Shown here: in pieces, positions 1 to 8,422 of the stretch
Layout: each line of letters starts with the position of its first letter
Numbering within the stretch: the stretch's first letter is position 1
Assembly (NCBI RefSeq): GCF_006838285.1
Contig: NZ_CP038228.1
Coordinates: forward strand, 4,154,001-4,218,000
Direction: 5' to 3'
Length of the DNA stretch: 64,000 bases
Source of the DNA: Xanthomonas translucens pv. cerealis
Lineage (GTDB): Bacteria > Pseudomonadota > Gammaproteobacteria > Xanthomonadales > Xanthomonadaceae
Program-made: the position numbers and the translations under genes
The notes under the pieces: model-generated
Told to the model about the DNA's origin: nothing
Seen by the model: only the letters and a program-made list of their open reading frames with translations
Database searches by the model: none

Positions 1-25
1 GCTGTAGCGCCAGCAGCAACGCCCT

Positions 26-91
26 TGTAGGAGCTGCTTCAGCCGCGACGCTTTTACCGATCGATCTGTCGCGGCTGAAGCCGCTCCTACA
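26..91. repeat. REP-like inverted repeat
   Basis: Two arms, TGTAGGAGCTGCTTCAGCC at 26 and its near-complement ending at 91, are separated by a short loop and can fold into a hairpin. The same arm pair recurs at 4309, 5159, 38091, 38209 and 43421, always between genes. It looks like the dispersed intergenic palindrome common in Xanthomonas. Confidence 0.85.
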
Positions 92-121
92 GAAGCGGGT
101 CGCGTGCATCGAGGCGGCGCG

Positions 122-163
122 CAAAAAAACAGCGGCCGGAACGTCGTCCCGGCCGCTGTTTTC
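122..163. terminator. bidirectional intrinsic terminator
   Basis: An A-tract, an 11-bp stem (ACAGCGGCCGG / CCGGCCGCTGT) and a following T-rich stretch form a rho-independent hairpin. It lies just past the stop of the minus-strand gene at 201-602 and would terminate it; the symmetry lets it work in both directions. Confidence 0.8.
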
Positions 164-200
164 TGCGGCGTCGCTGTCGCCAGCGACGCTGCCGCGGTGC

Positions 201-602
201 TTATTCTTCGGTGGCGTCCTGCGCGGCCGTGGCACGGCGCGAGGTGCGTGCAGCCGAACGGCGGGCGCCGGCATTGCCGCGCTTGCTGGCTTCGATGCGC
301 TGCGAATCGCCTTCGATCGGCGCGCTCTTGTCGCGCTGGCGCTTGCGGTAGATCGCATAGCCGAGCAGGCCCACGCCCACCGCGGCCGCCGCGATCGCGA
401 TGACCGGATTGCGCCGTACCGCGGTCCGCGCGACCCTGGTGCCGGATTTCACCGCACCCAGTGCCGCACCGGTCTTGAGCGCGCCCATGGCCGCGCCGGA
501 GTGCAACCACTTGTTGGCCTGCGGCCCGATGTGACGGAGGCTGTCGCCGGCATGGCTGGCGAGATCCAGTGCGCGATCGGTGATGATGGTGAGCTTGCTC
601 AT
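201..602 (-). CDS. small single-pass membrane protein, unknown function
   Basis: The product is 133 aa. Residues about 67-86 form one hydrophobic segment, framed by a positively charged stretch before it (RTAVRRNP) and a YRKRQRDK stop-transfer patch after it. The C-terminal third is rich in Arg, Ala and Ser and probably disordered. The N-terminal half holds Gly/Ala-rich helices reminiscent of short membrane-associated proteins, but I recognise no named family. A modest AGGGA motif precedes the ATG at 602, and a strong terminator follows the stop. It is read as a single-gene unit beside hrpB. Existence is likely from coding character and signals; function is unknown. Confidence 0.65.
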   Translation of the reverse strand: MSKLTIITDRALDLASHAGDSLRHIGPQANKWLHSGAAMGALKTGAALGAVKSGTRVARTAVRRNPVIAIAAAAVGVGLLGYAIYRKRQRDKSAPIEGDSQRIEASKRGNAGARRSAARTSRRATAAQDATEE

Positions 603-716
603 GGGGGCGTCCCTACTGGCAGGAATAAGGAACGCAGTGTCCCCTGGACACCGTATAGACCGCGTTAGCGCGCCGCTGTGGAATCGTCTGCCGGCTGAAT
701 GCGCCGCTGCGGGAAA

Positions 717-3329
717 TCAGGTGCCGCGCGGCTTGGCACGATGGCTGGCGGTGGCGGTCCATGGATCGTCCGGCCATGGGTGGCGGGGATAGCGGCCCTT
801 CATTTCCTTCTTCACTTCCGGATAGGTGCTGGACCAGAAGTTGCGCAGGTCCTGGGTCACCTGCAGCGGGCGCCCGCCGGGCGAGAGCAGGTGCAGCAGC
901 AGCGGCACGCGGCCGTCGGCGACGCGCGGGGTGTCGGCCAGGCCGAACAGTTCCTGCAGCTTCACCGCCAGCACCGGCGGTTGCGGCTGGCCGGCGTGGT
1001 CGAGCGCGTAATCGATGCGTCGCTCCATGCCCGAGGGTACGGTGATCCGCGTTGGCGCGTGGCGATCGACGGCCTGCCGCTGGTCCCACGGCAGCAGCGA
1101 CTTCAGCGCTTCGCCGAGGTCGTTTTCGCCCAGCGCGTCGAGCCGGGTCTTGCCGGCGAAAGCCGGGCGCAACCAAGCGTCCAGGCTTTCCAGCAACGCT
1201 GCGTCGCCGAGATCGGGCAAGCCCAGCTCTGGCATCCACGTGCGCAGGGCGACCACGCGTGCGCGCCACTGGCTCAGCGGCTCGCTCCACGGCAGCGCCT
1301 GCAGGCCGAGTTCGCGCACCGCCTCGGTCAGCGCCGCCGCCGCATGCGCCGGATCGACGCGGCCGGCGGGGCGGCTGTCGAGCACGATGCGCTCGAAGCG
1401 GGTTTCGCGCAGCGCGCTCAGCGCGCGCCGTTCGGCGTCCCAGCGCACCACGTCCTGCTGCACGAAGCGCTGCGGGAAATCCGTGCGCAGCCGTGCCTCG
1501 TCCACTGGCGCGGCGCGCAGCAGCAGCGCGTCCTTGGCCTCGTAGCGCAGTTCGGTGGCGACCAGCCACGGCTCGCCGCGCAGGTCGCTGTTGTCGAACA
1601 AGCGCGCGCTGCGGCCGTTGGCCAGCAGGTAGCGCAGCGGATCGGCCGGATGCCGGGTGGCGATGCGGTCGGGGAAGGCGTGGGCCAGCAGGTCGCCGAG
1701 TTCGTGCGCTTCCACGCTGTCCGGCGCGGCGGCGTCGCTGCGCAGGCGCCGCCGCCATTGCTTGGCGGCCGCGTCGATCGCGGCAAGGCCGCCGCGGTTG
1801 GCGTCGTGTGGGGCGCGGCCGCGGCGGAACCCGGCCAGTGCGCGCCAGCGCGCCGCCAGCGCGTCGCCGCCCTGGCGCAGCGGGTCGCGCGCCTCGACCA
1901 GCGCGGCCAGGTCGCAGGCCAGCGCTTGCGCCCGCGCATCCGGCGCGGCCAGCAGCATCGCCGCCAGCCGCGGGTGTGTGCCCAGCGCGAGCATACGCCG
2001 GCCGCTCGCGGTGATCGCATGATTCTCGCTCAAGGCGCCGAGCCGCTGTAGCAGCTCGCGCGCGGCGGCCAGCGCGCCGGCCGGCGGTGGATCGACGAAG
2101 CGCAACGCATCGCTGCCCCAGGCCGCCAGTTCCAGCGCCAGCCCGGCCAGTTCCACCTGCAACATTTCCGCGCGGCGCTGTGCCTCCAGGCGCTGCGATT
2201 GCGGCCATAGCCGGTAGGCCCAGCCCGAGGCGACACGGCCGGCGCGGCCGGCGCGCTGGTCGGCCGAGGCCTGGGCGATGGCGGTCACGTCCAGTCGCGA
2301 GAAACCGCTGTTGGGATCGTAGTGCGGCTCGCGCGCCAGCCCGGCATCGATCACCACGCGCACGCCGGGCAGAGTCACCGAGGATTCGGCCACGTTGGTC
2401 GCCAGCACCACGCGGCGGCGGCCATGCGGATCGGGCTGCAGCACCTTGGCCTGCTGCTCGACCGGCAGCTCGCCATGCAACGGCAAAACATCGACACCGC
2501 TCCCTTGTCCCTCTGGGAGAAGGTGGCGCGCAGCGCCGGATGAGGGTACGCCCGAAACGGTGCTGGATGAGAGAGCGCCCGAAGTGGCCCCTGATGCGAG
2601 CACGCCCAATCCCACCCCGGCCGCTTCCAACGCCGCCTGCACCCGCGCGATCTCGCGCTGACCCGGCAGGAATACCAGCACGTCGCCGGGATGCTGCTGC
2701 AGCGCATGTTCGATGGCGCGGCGGGTCTGCGCTTCCAGCGCTTCCTCGCGCCGCACCGGGAAATGCGCGATCTCCACCGGATAGCTGCGGCCGGCACTGG
2801 ACAGCCGCGGCGCGTCCAGGAACTGCGCCAGGCGTTCGCCGTCCAGCGTCGCCGACATCACCACGATGCGCAGGTCCTCGCGCACCTGGGCCTGCACGTC
2901 CAGCGCCAGCGCCAGGCCCAGGTCGGCGGCCAGATGGCGTTCGTGGAATTCGTCGAACAGCAGCGCGCCGACGCCGTCGAGCATCGGGTCGTCCTGCAGC
3001 ATCCGGGTCAGGATGCCTTCGGTGACCACCTCGATGCGGGTGCGCGCGGACACCTTGTTTTCGAAGCGGATGCGGTAGCCGATGGTCTCGCCTGGTGCCT
3101 CGCCACGCTGCCGGGCCATGAACGTGGCGGCGCTGCGCGCGGCGACCCGGCGCGGCTCCAGCATCACGATGCGGCGGCCCTGCAGCCACGGCGCGTCCAG
3201 CAGCGCCGGCGGCACCTGGGTGGTCTTGCCGGCGCCGGGCGGGGCTTCCAGCACCAGCCGCGGATGCGCGGCGAGGCTGTCGCGGATCTGCGGCAGCAGC
3301 GGGTCGATCGGAAAAACGGGAGAGGCCAT
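717..3329 (-). CDS. hrpB: ATP-dependent helicase HrpB
   Basis: This is a DEAH-type superfamily 2 helicase of about 870 aa, close to the usual 820-850. The N-terminal RecA domain carries Walker A PPGAGKTTQVP and the DExH box DEFHERH; motif VMSATLDGE follows, and the helicase C domain holds the arginine-finger region QRAGRAGR. The HrpB-specific C-terminal part is complete. I start at the ATG at 3329 (MASPVFPIDPLL) because the longer frame begins only with a TTG. Near residues 245-280 about 36 residues of low-complexity Ser/Gly/Ala sequence are inserted where relatives run straight into the PLHGELP motif; this segment is translated from a dispersed repeat (separate entry). HrpB is a putative RNA helicase with no settled role. 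tatD is divergent, 110 bp away. Confidence 0.93.
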   Translation of the reverse strand: MASPVFPIDPLLPQIRDSLAAHPRLVLEAPPGAGKTTQVPPALLDAPWLQGRRIVMLEPRRVAARSAATFMARQRGEAPGETIGYRIRFENKVSARTRIEVVTEGILTRMLQDDPMLDGVGALLFDEFHERHLAADLGLALALDVQAQVREDLRIVVMSATLDGERLAQFLDAPRLSSAGRSYPVEIAHFPVRREEALEAQTRRAIEHALQQHPGDVLVFLPGQREIARVQAALEAAGVGLGVLASGATSGALSSSTVSGVPSSGAARHLLPEGQGSGVDVLPLHGELPVEQQAKVLQPDPHGRRRVVLATNVAESSVTLPGVRVVIDAGLAREPHYDPNSGFSRLDVTAIAQASADQRAGRAGRVASGWAYRLWPQSQRLEAQRRAEMLQVELAGLALELAAWGSDALRFVDPPPAGALAAARELLQRLGALSENHAITASGRRMLALGTHPRLAAMLLAAPDARAQALACDLAALVEARDPLRQGGDALAARWRALAGFRRGRAPHDANRGGLAAIDAAAKQWRRRLRSDAAAPDSVEAHELGDLLAHAFPDRIATRHPADPLRYLLANGRSARLFDNSDLRGEPWLVATELRYEAKDALLLRAAPVDEARLRTDFPQRFVQQDVVRWDAERRALSALRETRFERIVLDSRPAGRVDPAHAAAALTEAVRELGLQALPWSEPLSQWRARVVALRTWMPELGLPDLGDAALLESLDAWLRPAFAGKTRLDALGENDLGEALKSLLPWDQRQAVDRHAPTRITVPSGMERRIDYALDHAGQPQPPVLAVKLQELFGLADTPRVADGRVPLLLHLLSPGGRPLQVTQDLRNFWSSTYPEVKKEMKGRYPRHPWPDDPWTATASHRAKPRGT
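2498..2606. repeat. dispersed repeat inserted in frame in hrpB
   Basis: The segment begins TCCCTTGTCCCTCTGGGAGA and continues with a GGTGGCGCGCAGCGCCGGAT motif and a GATGAGGGTACGCCCGAA tail. This is the layout of a short intergenic repeat I know from Xanthomonas and relatives. Here it lies inside hrpB without breaking the frame and adds roughly 36 residues between the two helicase domains. Exact borders are estimated from where HrpB similarity stops and resumes. Confidence 0.6.
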
Positions 3330-3439
3330 CGGCCAAGGATACGGATCGGCTGCGCCGCTGTAGAGCGCGTCTATCTCGCGGGTAGCGCCGGCCCCGTACA
3401 ATCCTCCGCTTTCCTGCCCGGCTTCCTCGGCATCTGCGC

Positions 3440-4237
3440 ATGACTCTGATCGATATCGGCGCCAACCTCACCCATGACTCCTTCGATCGCGACCGCGACG
3501 CGGTGCTGCAGCGCGCCCGCGACGCCGGCGTCGCGCAGCTGGTGGTCACCGGCGCCAGCCGCGAGCACTCGCCGCTGGCGTTGCAGCTGGCGCAGCAGCA
3601 TCCTGGCCTCCTCTACGCCACCGCCGGCGTGCATCCGCACCACGCGCTCGAGTACACCGCCGAGTGCGACGCCGAATTGCGCGCGCTGCATGCGCAGGCC
3701 GAGGTGGTGGCGGTGGGCGAGTGCGGGCTGGACTACTTCCGCGACCTGGCGCCGCGCCCGGCGCAGCACCGCGCCTTCGAGCGCCAGCTGCAGCTGGCCG
3801 CCGACACCGGCAAGCCGCTGTTCCTGCACCAGCGCGACGCGCATGCGGACTTCCTGGCGCTGATGCGCCAGTTCGACGGCAAGCTCGGCGCGGCGGTGGT
3901 GCATTGCTTCACCGGCACCCGCGAGGAATTGTTCGACTACCTGGACCGCGACTGGTATATCGGCATCACCGGCTGGCTGTGCGACGAGCGCCGCGGCGCG
4001 CATCTGCGCGAACTGGTGAGGAACATCCCGGCATCGCGGCTGATGATCGAGACCGACGCGCCGTACCTGCTGCCGCGCACGCTCAAGCCGCTACCGAAGG
4101 ACCGGCGCAACGAGCCGGCGTTCCTGGCGCACATCGCCGAGGAACTGGCGCGCGACCGCGGCGAGGACGTGGCGGCGACCGCGGCGTCGACCACCGCCAC
4201 TGCGCGCGGGTTCTTCCGCTTGCCCGCCGCCGCGTGA
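3440..4237 (+). CDS. tatD: TatD-family metal-dependent deoxyribonuclease
   Basis: The 265-aa protein is a TIM-barrel metallohydrolase of standard family length. Visible landmarks are the first metal site DIGANLTH near residue 5, GVHPHH near 65, the GECGLDY segment near 95, the FLHQRDAH strand near 129, HCFTGT near 155 and the C-terminal METDAPYLLPR near 200, where the Asp is a metal ligand. TatD proteins are 3'-5' exonucleases linked to DNA repair and turnover in the cytoplasm. The gene is monocistronic, divergent from hrpB, with a REP-like palindrome shortly downstream. Confidence 0.93.
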   Translation: MTLIDIGANLTHDSFDRDRDAVLQRARDAGVAQLVVTGASREHSPLALQLAQQHPGLLYATAGVHPHHALEYTAECDAELRALHAQAEVVAVGECGLDYFRDLAPRPAQHRAFERQLQLAADTGKPLFLHQRDAHADFLALMRQFDGKLGAAVVHCFTGTREELFDYLDRDWYIGITGWLCDERRGAHLRELVRNIPASRLMIETDAPYLLPRTLKPLPKDRRNEPAFLAHIAEELARDRGEDVAATAASTTATARGFFRLPAAA

Positions 4238-4308
4238 GCGGAGTCCGCCGCCCGGCTGCGGCGATCGCCGTTGTGGGTGGCGATGTGTGCCTGTCCTGTG
4301 CCGAATCT

Positions 4309-4376
4309 TGTAGGAGCGGCTTCAGCCGCGACCGGCATTATCGGGGACCCCTGTCGCGGCTGAAGCCGCTCCTACA
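4309..4376. repeat. REP-like inverted repeat
   Basis: Arms TGTAGGAGCGGCTTCAGCC and GGCTGAAGCCGCTCCTACA are perfect reverse complements separated by about 28 bases. This is the best-preserved copy of the family also seen at 26. It sits between the converging tatD and the membrane-protein gene at 4417-4935 and may act as a transcript-end structure. Confidence 0.88.
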
Positions 4377-4416
4377 GGGGTCATGGCCTGCCGGTTTCCC
4401 ATGGCGCGCATCCGCG

Positions 4417-4935
4417 CTATTCGACCTGCGCGTCCTCGCGCTTGGCCTCGGCCATCGCTTCCGGCTCCAGTTCCTCGGCGCTGCGGTTGAGCTTGACGAA
4501 CACGCCCCAGGCGATCAGCAACAGCGCCGCGCACAGGCCGACCGCGGTGGCGTAGGGCAGCTTGGCCGGGTCGTCGTGCATCAGTTCGAAGATCGACACC
4601 AGCGTCTCGATCGCCAGGGCGATGACGATGACCACGAAGAACCGCGACAGGTAGCGGCGCACCCGCGTCGGGCCGCTGATCTTGACGTCGCGCTGCACTT
4701 CTTCCTCGAAGATGGTCTGGCCCAGTTCCAGCGTCACCAGCGCCACGGTGAGCAGGCCGATCGCCTCCAGCACCACGTTGAAGCGGTCGCGGATCACCAG
4801 GTCGCCGCCGGGGGTGAGGCCGTGCCACAGCTCCAGCACCGCCATCGCCACCAGGCCGGCGGCGCACAGCAGGAACAGCAGGATGATGACGAAATGGCCG
4901 CCGCGGAAGAGTTTTTCCATGAACTTCATCGCCAT
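4417..4935 (-). CDS. four-helix integral membrane protein, PsiE-like
   Basis: The 172-aa protein has four hydrophobic segments, at about 13-35, 55-75, 95-117 and 125-147, with a short acidic cytoplasmic tail (EELEPEAMAEAKREDAQVE). The arrangement and the LEAIGLLTVALVTLELGQTI region resemble phosphate-starvation-inducible PsiE-family proteins, but this is a weak resemblance and no function can be assigned. Three in-frame Met codons lie within the first six residues, so the exact start is uncertain, and no strong ribosome-binding site is visible before 4935. Upstream, about 420 bp (4936-5358) contain no gene I can support, only a degenerate REP-like element. Confidence 0.7.
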   Translation of the reverse strand: MAMKFMEKLFRGGHFVIILLFLLCAAGLVAMAVLELWHGLTPGGDLVIRDRFNVVLEAIGLLTVALVTLELGQTIFEEEVQRDVKISGPTRVRRYLSRFFVVIVIALAIETLVSIFELMHDDPAKLPYATAVGLCAALLLIAWGVFVKLNRSAEELEPEAMAEAKREDAQVE

Positions 4936-5158
4936 TCGCCGTGGTCAGGTCGGTGAGCATAGGCGTCGCGGACGTCAGCGGCGCGCGAAGGTGTGCCCCA
5001 GGGGCGGGGCGGCGGCCAGTGGCGCATGTCCCAATGCGCGGAAGGCGTTCCCTCCGCACGGCGTTGCCGCGGTTGCAGCGATTACCGGACGCGCGCCGTG
5101 AGCTGGCTGGCCGGCGCTGCACAAGAGGCGTGGCGCGGCGATCGTCGGCCGGAGCCAC

Positions 5159-5239
5159 TGTGGGAGGGACTTCAGTCCCGACGCCTGCCGGGCGGACAAG
5201 CGCATGGCTCCGCGCGTCGCGGCTGAAGCCGTTGCCGCA
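5159..5239. repeat. degenerate REP-like inverted repeat
   Basis: A TGTGGGAGGGACTTCAGTCC arm is followed about 35 bases later by GCGTCGCGGCTGAAGCCG, with imperfect pairing. It lies within the 4936-5358 gap, which otherwise shows no gene. Its translation makes a spurious open frame on the minus strand. Confidence 0.65.
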
Positions 5240-5358
5240 AAATGCATTGCGCATCATCCATCGCGGCGTGCCGCATCCCGCGACCGTGAGGCGGCAGAGG
5301 CCGTGCGGCGGCTGTGGCAACGCGCAGCGTGCCAGGCGTCGCCACGCCGGCACCGGCG

Positions 5359-6303
5359 TCAGCGTTCCGCCAACCCCGCCTGATAGGCCTGCAGATGGCA
5401 ATAAGCGGCCATCAGCCAGGGCGCGGCATGGCCGGCGGCACGGGCGCGCGCCAGCATGTCGCCGACGATCTGCTGCGCTTCCACCTGCTGCCCGGCTTCC
5501 AGGTCGCGCAGCATCGACGCCTTCATCGGCGAACCGGGCTGGGTCAGCAACTGCAGCGCGTTGGCCTGCGCCGCGTCCGGCACCGGCTCGCCCGCGGCGG
5601 CAGCGACCGCCGTGCATTCGGCATACAACCCGTGCAGCAGCGCCACGCCGTCGTCGCTGGCGACGATGCGGCCGGTCGGCGCGCGCAGCAGACAGGTGGC
5701 CGCGGCCAGCGCGGTCAGGAAGGTGTACTTGATCCATTGTTCCTGCGCGATCCGCGGCGTGGCGACATGGTCGATGCCGGCCTGCGTGCAGGTGGCGGCC
5801 AGATCGCGCACGCGTGCGCTGTCGGCGCCGCGCCCGTCGCGCTCGCCGAAGGTCAGCGAGGCTGGCTTGGCCAGATGCCGGATGCTGCCGTCCGCGTCCA
5901 GCGTGGCGCTGATGAAGCACAGCCCGCCGAGCACACGGTCGGCCCCGAAGCGCGTGTCCAGCAGCGGATAGTGGCGCAGGCCGTTGAGGATCGGCAGCAA
6001 CGCGGTGCCGTAGGCCATCGCCGGCGCCAGCGCGTCCAGGGCGCTGTCCAGGTCGTAGGCCTTGCAGCTGAGGATCGCCAGGTCGAATGGCTGCGCGGCA
6101 GCGGTTGTCGGCAGCGTGTCCGCGGTCAGCGTGGCCACCGCGATGTCGGCATCGCCGCGCGGACTGCGCAGGCGCAGGCCGTCGCGCTGCAGGCGCTCGG
6201 CCCGCGCCGGACGGACCAGGAAGGTGACGTCGGCACCGGCCTGGGCCAGGCGTCCGCCGAAGTAGCCGCCGGTCGCGCCGGCGCCGAGGATCAGGATACG
6301 CAT
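5359..6303 (-). CDS. 2-dehydropantoate 2-reductase-like (ApbA/PanE family)
   Basis: The 314-aa protein starts with a Rossmann dinucleotide motif, MRILILGAGATGGYFGGRL, and keeps the family CKAYDLDSAL segment near residue 90 (catalytic-Lys region), LNGLRH near 115, and the C-terminal domain with QEQWIKYTF near 190 and the SPMKASMLRDLE motif near 255. The family reduces ketopantoate to pantoate with NADPH in the pantothenate/CoA pathway; several paralogues have other 2-oxoacid substrates, so the substrate is not certain. The ATG at 6303 begins directly at the Rossmann motif. A 65-codon open extension upstream belongs to a neighbouring relic and is excluded. Confidence 0.88.
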   Translation of the reverse strand: MRILILGAGATGGYFGGRLAQAGADVTFLVRPARAERLQRDGLRLRSPRGDADIAVATLTADTLPTTAAAQPFDLAILSCKAYDLDSALDALAPAMAYGTALLPILNGLRHYPLLDTRFGADRVLGGLCFISATLDADGSIRHLAKPASLTFGERDGRGADSARVRDLAATCTQAGIDHVATPRIAQEQWIKYTFLTALAAATCLLRAPTGRIVASDDGVALLHGLYAECTAVAAAAGEPVPDAAQANALQLLTQPGSPMKASMLRDLEAGQQVEAQQIVGDMLARARAAGHAAPWLMAAYCHLQAYQAGLAER

Positions 6304-6329
6304 GCGCCGATGGTAGCAGTGGCGCCGGC

Positions 6330-6615
6330 CTGGTTCAGTGTGATGCGTCGCGCGCGTGCGGCGTGCGCAAGCCATCCGGCTGGCGAAGATCTCGGCGGGC
6401 ACGGGCGCGTCGCTGACCGCATCCCCACGCAGGCTGCGTTCGTCGCGACGCGTGCCGATGCGGCCGCGATCGCCGGGCAACAGGCCGCTGCTGTCCAACC
6501 ACAGCGTGCCGCTGGTGGTGCCGTCGGGTCCCTGCGTGGCGGATGGATAGCGCCAGCCGGCGGCCGCATGGGGGCTCGGCGCAGCCTCCGTAAAGCCGCG
6601 CCGAATGCACCGGCA
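6330..6615 (-). pseudogene. relic of a paralogue of the secreted-protein gene at 7814-8422
   Basis: In one minus frame the translation reads GWRYPSATQGPDGTTSGTLW and then LDSSGLLPGDRG. It aligns with QWRYRLVNPGGPGMTRQGTM followed by WLDRETGL in the gene at 7814-8422, and the upstream RCIRRG matches that gene's DCRRSD. No start codon or N-terminal half remains, an in-frame stop lies just upstream (about 6618), and the frame runs into the promoter region of the reductase gene. I read it as the 3' remnant of a duplicated gene. The match is short (about 35 positions), so this is tentative. Confidence 0.45.
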
Positions 6616-6650
6616 TCACCCGCGACGGGGCGCCGCAGCGCTTCGCGCAC

Positions 6651-7682
6651 TCAGGGCTGCTTGACCAGTTCGACCCTGCGGTTCTGCGACTTGCCCAGCT
6701 CGGTTGCGTTGTCGGCTACCGGGTCGGCGTCGCCGAAACCAGCAGACGACAGCCGGCCCGCATCGATACCCTGGGCGGTAATGGCGGCGACGACCGCCTT
6801 GGCCCGGCCTTCCGACAGCGTCTTGTTGTGCGCGGGGTCGCCGGTGCCATCGGTGTAGCCGTTGACGGCCAGCTTCAGTGCGGCGTCCTGCTTGAGCAAC
6901 TGCACGACCTGCGCGATCTGCGGTTGCGAATCCGCCAGGATGTCGGTCTTGTCGGTGGCGAAGTTGACGTGCAGCGCGACCTTGCCGGTCTTGTCGATCC
7001 GCGTCTTCAGTTCGCTGGCAGGCAGCAGGCTGGCGGTGACCTGCAGCGGCTTGGTCTCGGCGATCAGCAGGCCGCCGCCGAACTGGTAGCTGCACAGGTG
7101 GATCCAGATATCGCGATCGGCGCGATGTACGACGAAGACCTGCGCGGGGTTGTTCCAGATATCGCCCAGGCCGCTGTTGTACTTGCTTGCGACATTGCGC
7201 GGCCATTCCTTGATCTTCTGAGTAGCCGCTTCAGTAAGCTTGCCATCGAAGATCTTCTTGCCGCCGAGCGCGGTGACGACAGCCTCGATGTTGCGTTCCA
7301 ACTCCAGGTCGGAGAAGGTCTTGCCCTGCGCCGCGTCGATGTGCGCCGACCAGACCTTGCCCTCGACCGGCTGCAGGCGATCGCCGGTCCAGAACGGCAC
7401 CTGATCGAAATCGGCAATATCTGGTGTGGCTCCCGCGACATAGCCGCTGGGTAGGGCAATGTACGGGAAGTCTCCCAGCGGCGCGCTGGACACCGGCAGG
7501 CTGGCCGGGTCGAATGCCGTACTGACGGCGGCGCGCTGCGCGGGAGTTTCCCGCGCGCCGCTGGCGGTCGTCGCGGGGGGAGCTGCCTGATCGTCTGGAT
7601 GGGCAGCCTGCTCATGCTTCTTGCAGGCGCTCAGACTCGCCATGATGGCCAGTGCCAACGTCGCCGCTACTGCTTTTTTCAC
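6651..7682 (-). CDS. OmpA-family lipoprotein ending the Tad cluster
   Basis: The start is a GTG at 7682, preceded by a strong AAGGAG site seven bases away. The 343-aa product has a lipoprotein signal (hydrophobic core, then LSAC) with lipidated Cys20, a Pro/Ala-rich linker, a unique middle domain and a C-terminal OmpA/MotB peptidoglycan-binding domain from about residue 225. Domain landmarks are LHVNFATDKTDI, VNGYTDGTGDPAHN and SQNRRVEL. Such proteins anchor the outer membrane to peptidoglycan; OmpA-like lipoproteins are recurrent accessory genes of Tad loci. It is separated from the rest of the cluster by 131 bp and has its own good ribosome site, so it may also have its own promoter. Confidence 0.85.
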   Translation of the reverse strand: MKKAVAATLALAIMASLSACKKHEQAAHPDDQAAPPATTASGARETPAQRAAVSTAFDPASLPVSSAPLGDFPYIALPSGYVAGATPDIADFDQVPFWTGDRLQPVEGKVWSAHIDAAQGKTFSDLELERNIEAVVTALGGKKIFDGKLTEAATQKIKEWPRNVASKYNSGLGDIWNNPAQVFVVHRADRDIWIHLCSYQFGGGLLIAETKPLQVTASLLPASELKTRIDKTGKVALHVNFATDKTDILADSQPQIAQVVQLLKQDAALKLAVNGYTDGTGDPAHNKTLSEGRAKAVVAAITAQGIDAGRLSSAGFGDADPVADNATELGKSQNRRVELVKQP

Positions 7683-7813
7683 AGAGATACTCCTTGGTCG
7701 GGGGACGAACGAAAATAGTGTAACGGCGGGATCGGTCGATCTTGCCGCGGAACCACGAACCCGCCTCGACCGGCTGCGCGCGGTGCACCGCGCAGCAGCA
7801 TGCGAAGACTGGA

Positions 7814-8422
7814 TCAGCGCGCGAGGTCGGGCGGCTGGAACAGCGCATCCGCCTGCGGGCCGTACTCGACGCGCTGGATGTCCCATTGCTGAGGTTGCTC
7901 CAGTCCGGTCTTGCTGCGGTAGGTGAGCACCAGGCCGGTCTCGCGGTCCAGCCACATCGTGCCCTGCCGGGTCATTCCCGGGCCGCCCGGATTGACCAGG
8001 CGATAGCGCCACTGCACCGCGGGCCGGCCTGCACGCAGACCGCTGTCGCTACGCCGGCAGTCGGCGAAGATGCCCAGGCCCGCGCAGGGGTGTTCCGGGT
8101 CGAAGCGCAGCGGCCAGCGCATGCCGGGCACCGGCATGGCGCCGCCCTGCTGGCCGACGATCCAGCCGGTTGGCGCGTCCTTCGCCAGGATCAGCGCATA
8201 CGGCGTGCCGCTGGCATCCTTGAGCTGGATGCGCAGCGCATCGTCGCGAAAATAGACCGTCACCAGCTGCGAGGCGCCGCGCGGCTGGATCCGGCTCAGG
8301 CTGCCCAACTGATTGGTCATGACCTGCGCCACGCCGGACAAGGCGCCATCCGCGGCGCAGGCCGCGCCGACGATGGCCTGGCACAGCAGCGCAACCGAGG
8401 CCAGCAGTGGAAATCTCTGCAT
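7814..8422 (-). CDS. secreted protein of the Tad cluster, unknown function
   Basis: The 202-aa product has a cleavable signal peptide (MQRFPLLASVALLCQAIVGA, then a likely cut after ACA). The mature part is rich in beta strands with Trp and Gly, and contains a WRYRLVNPGGPG...GTMWLDRETGLVLTY region like outer-membrane-associated beta-sheet proteins. I recognise no named family. The ATG at 8422 shares one base with the stop of the preceding TadE-like gene (TGATG), which argues for translational coupling within the Tad operon. A decayed second copy of its 3' part lies at about 6330-6615. A role in the pilus envelope machinery is inferred only from position. Confidence 0.7.
   Translation of the reverse strand: MQRFPLLASVALLCQAIVGAACAADGALSGVAQVMTNQLGSLSRIQPRGASQLVTVYFRDDALRIQLKDASGTPYALILAKDAPTGWIVGQQGGAMPVPGMRWPLRFDPEHPCAGLGIFADCRRSDSGLRAGRPAVQWRYRLVNPGGPGMTRQGTMWLDRETGLVLTYRSKTGLEQPQQWDIQRVEYGPQADALFQPPDLAR

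Noticed and set aside
613..3549. A 978-codon open frame on the minus strand overlapping hrpB
   Set aside because: It is an Arg/Ala-rich shadow of hrpB in another frame, a usual effect of high GC; only the hrpB frame has helicase motifs.
4975..5247. A minus-strand frame in the 4936-5358 gap
   Set aside because: Part of it is the translation of the REP-like palindrome, and nothing else supports a gene.
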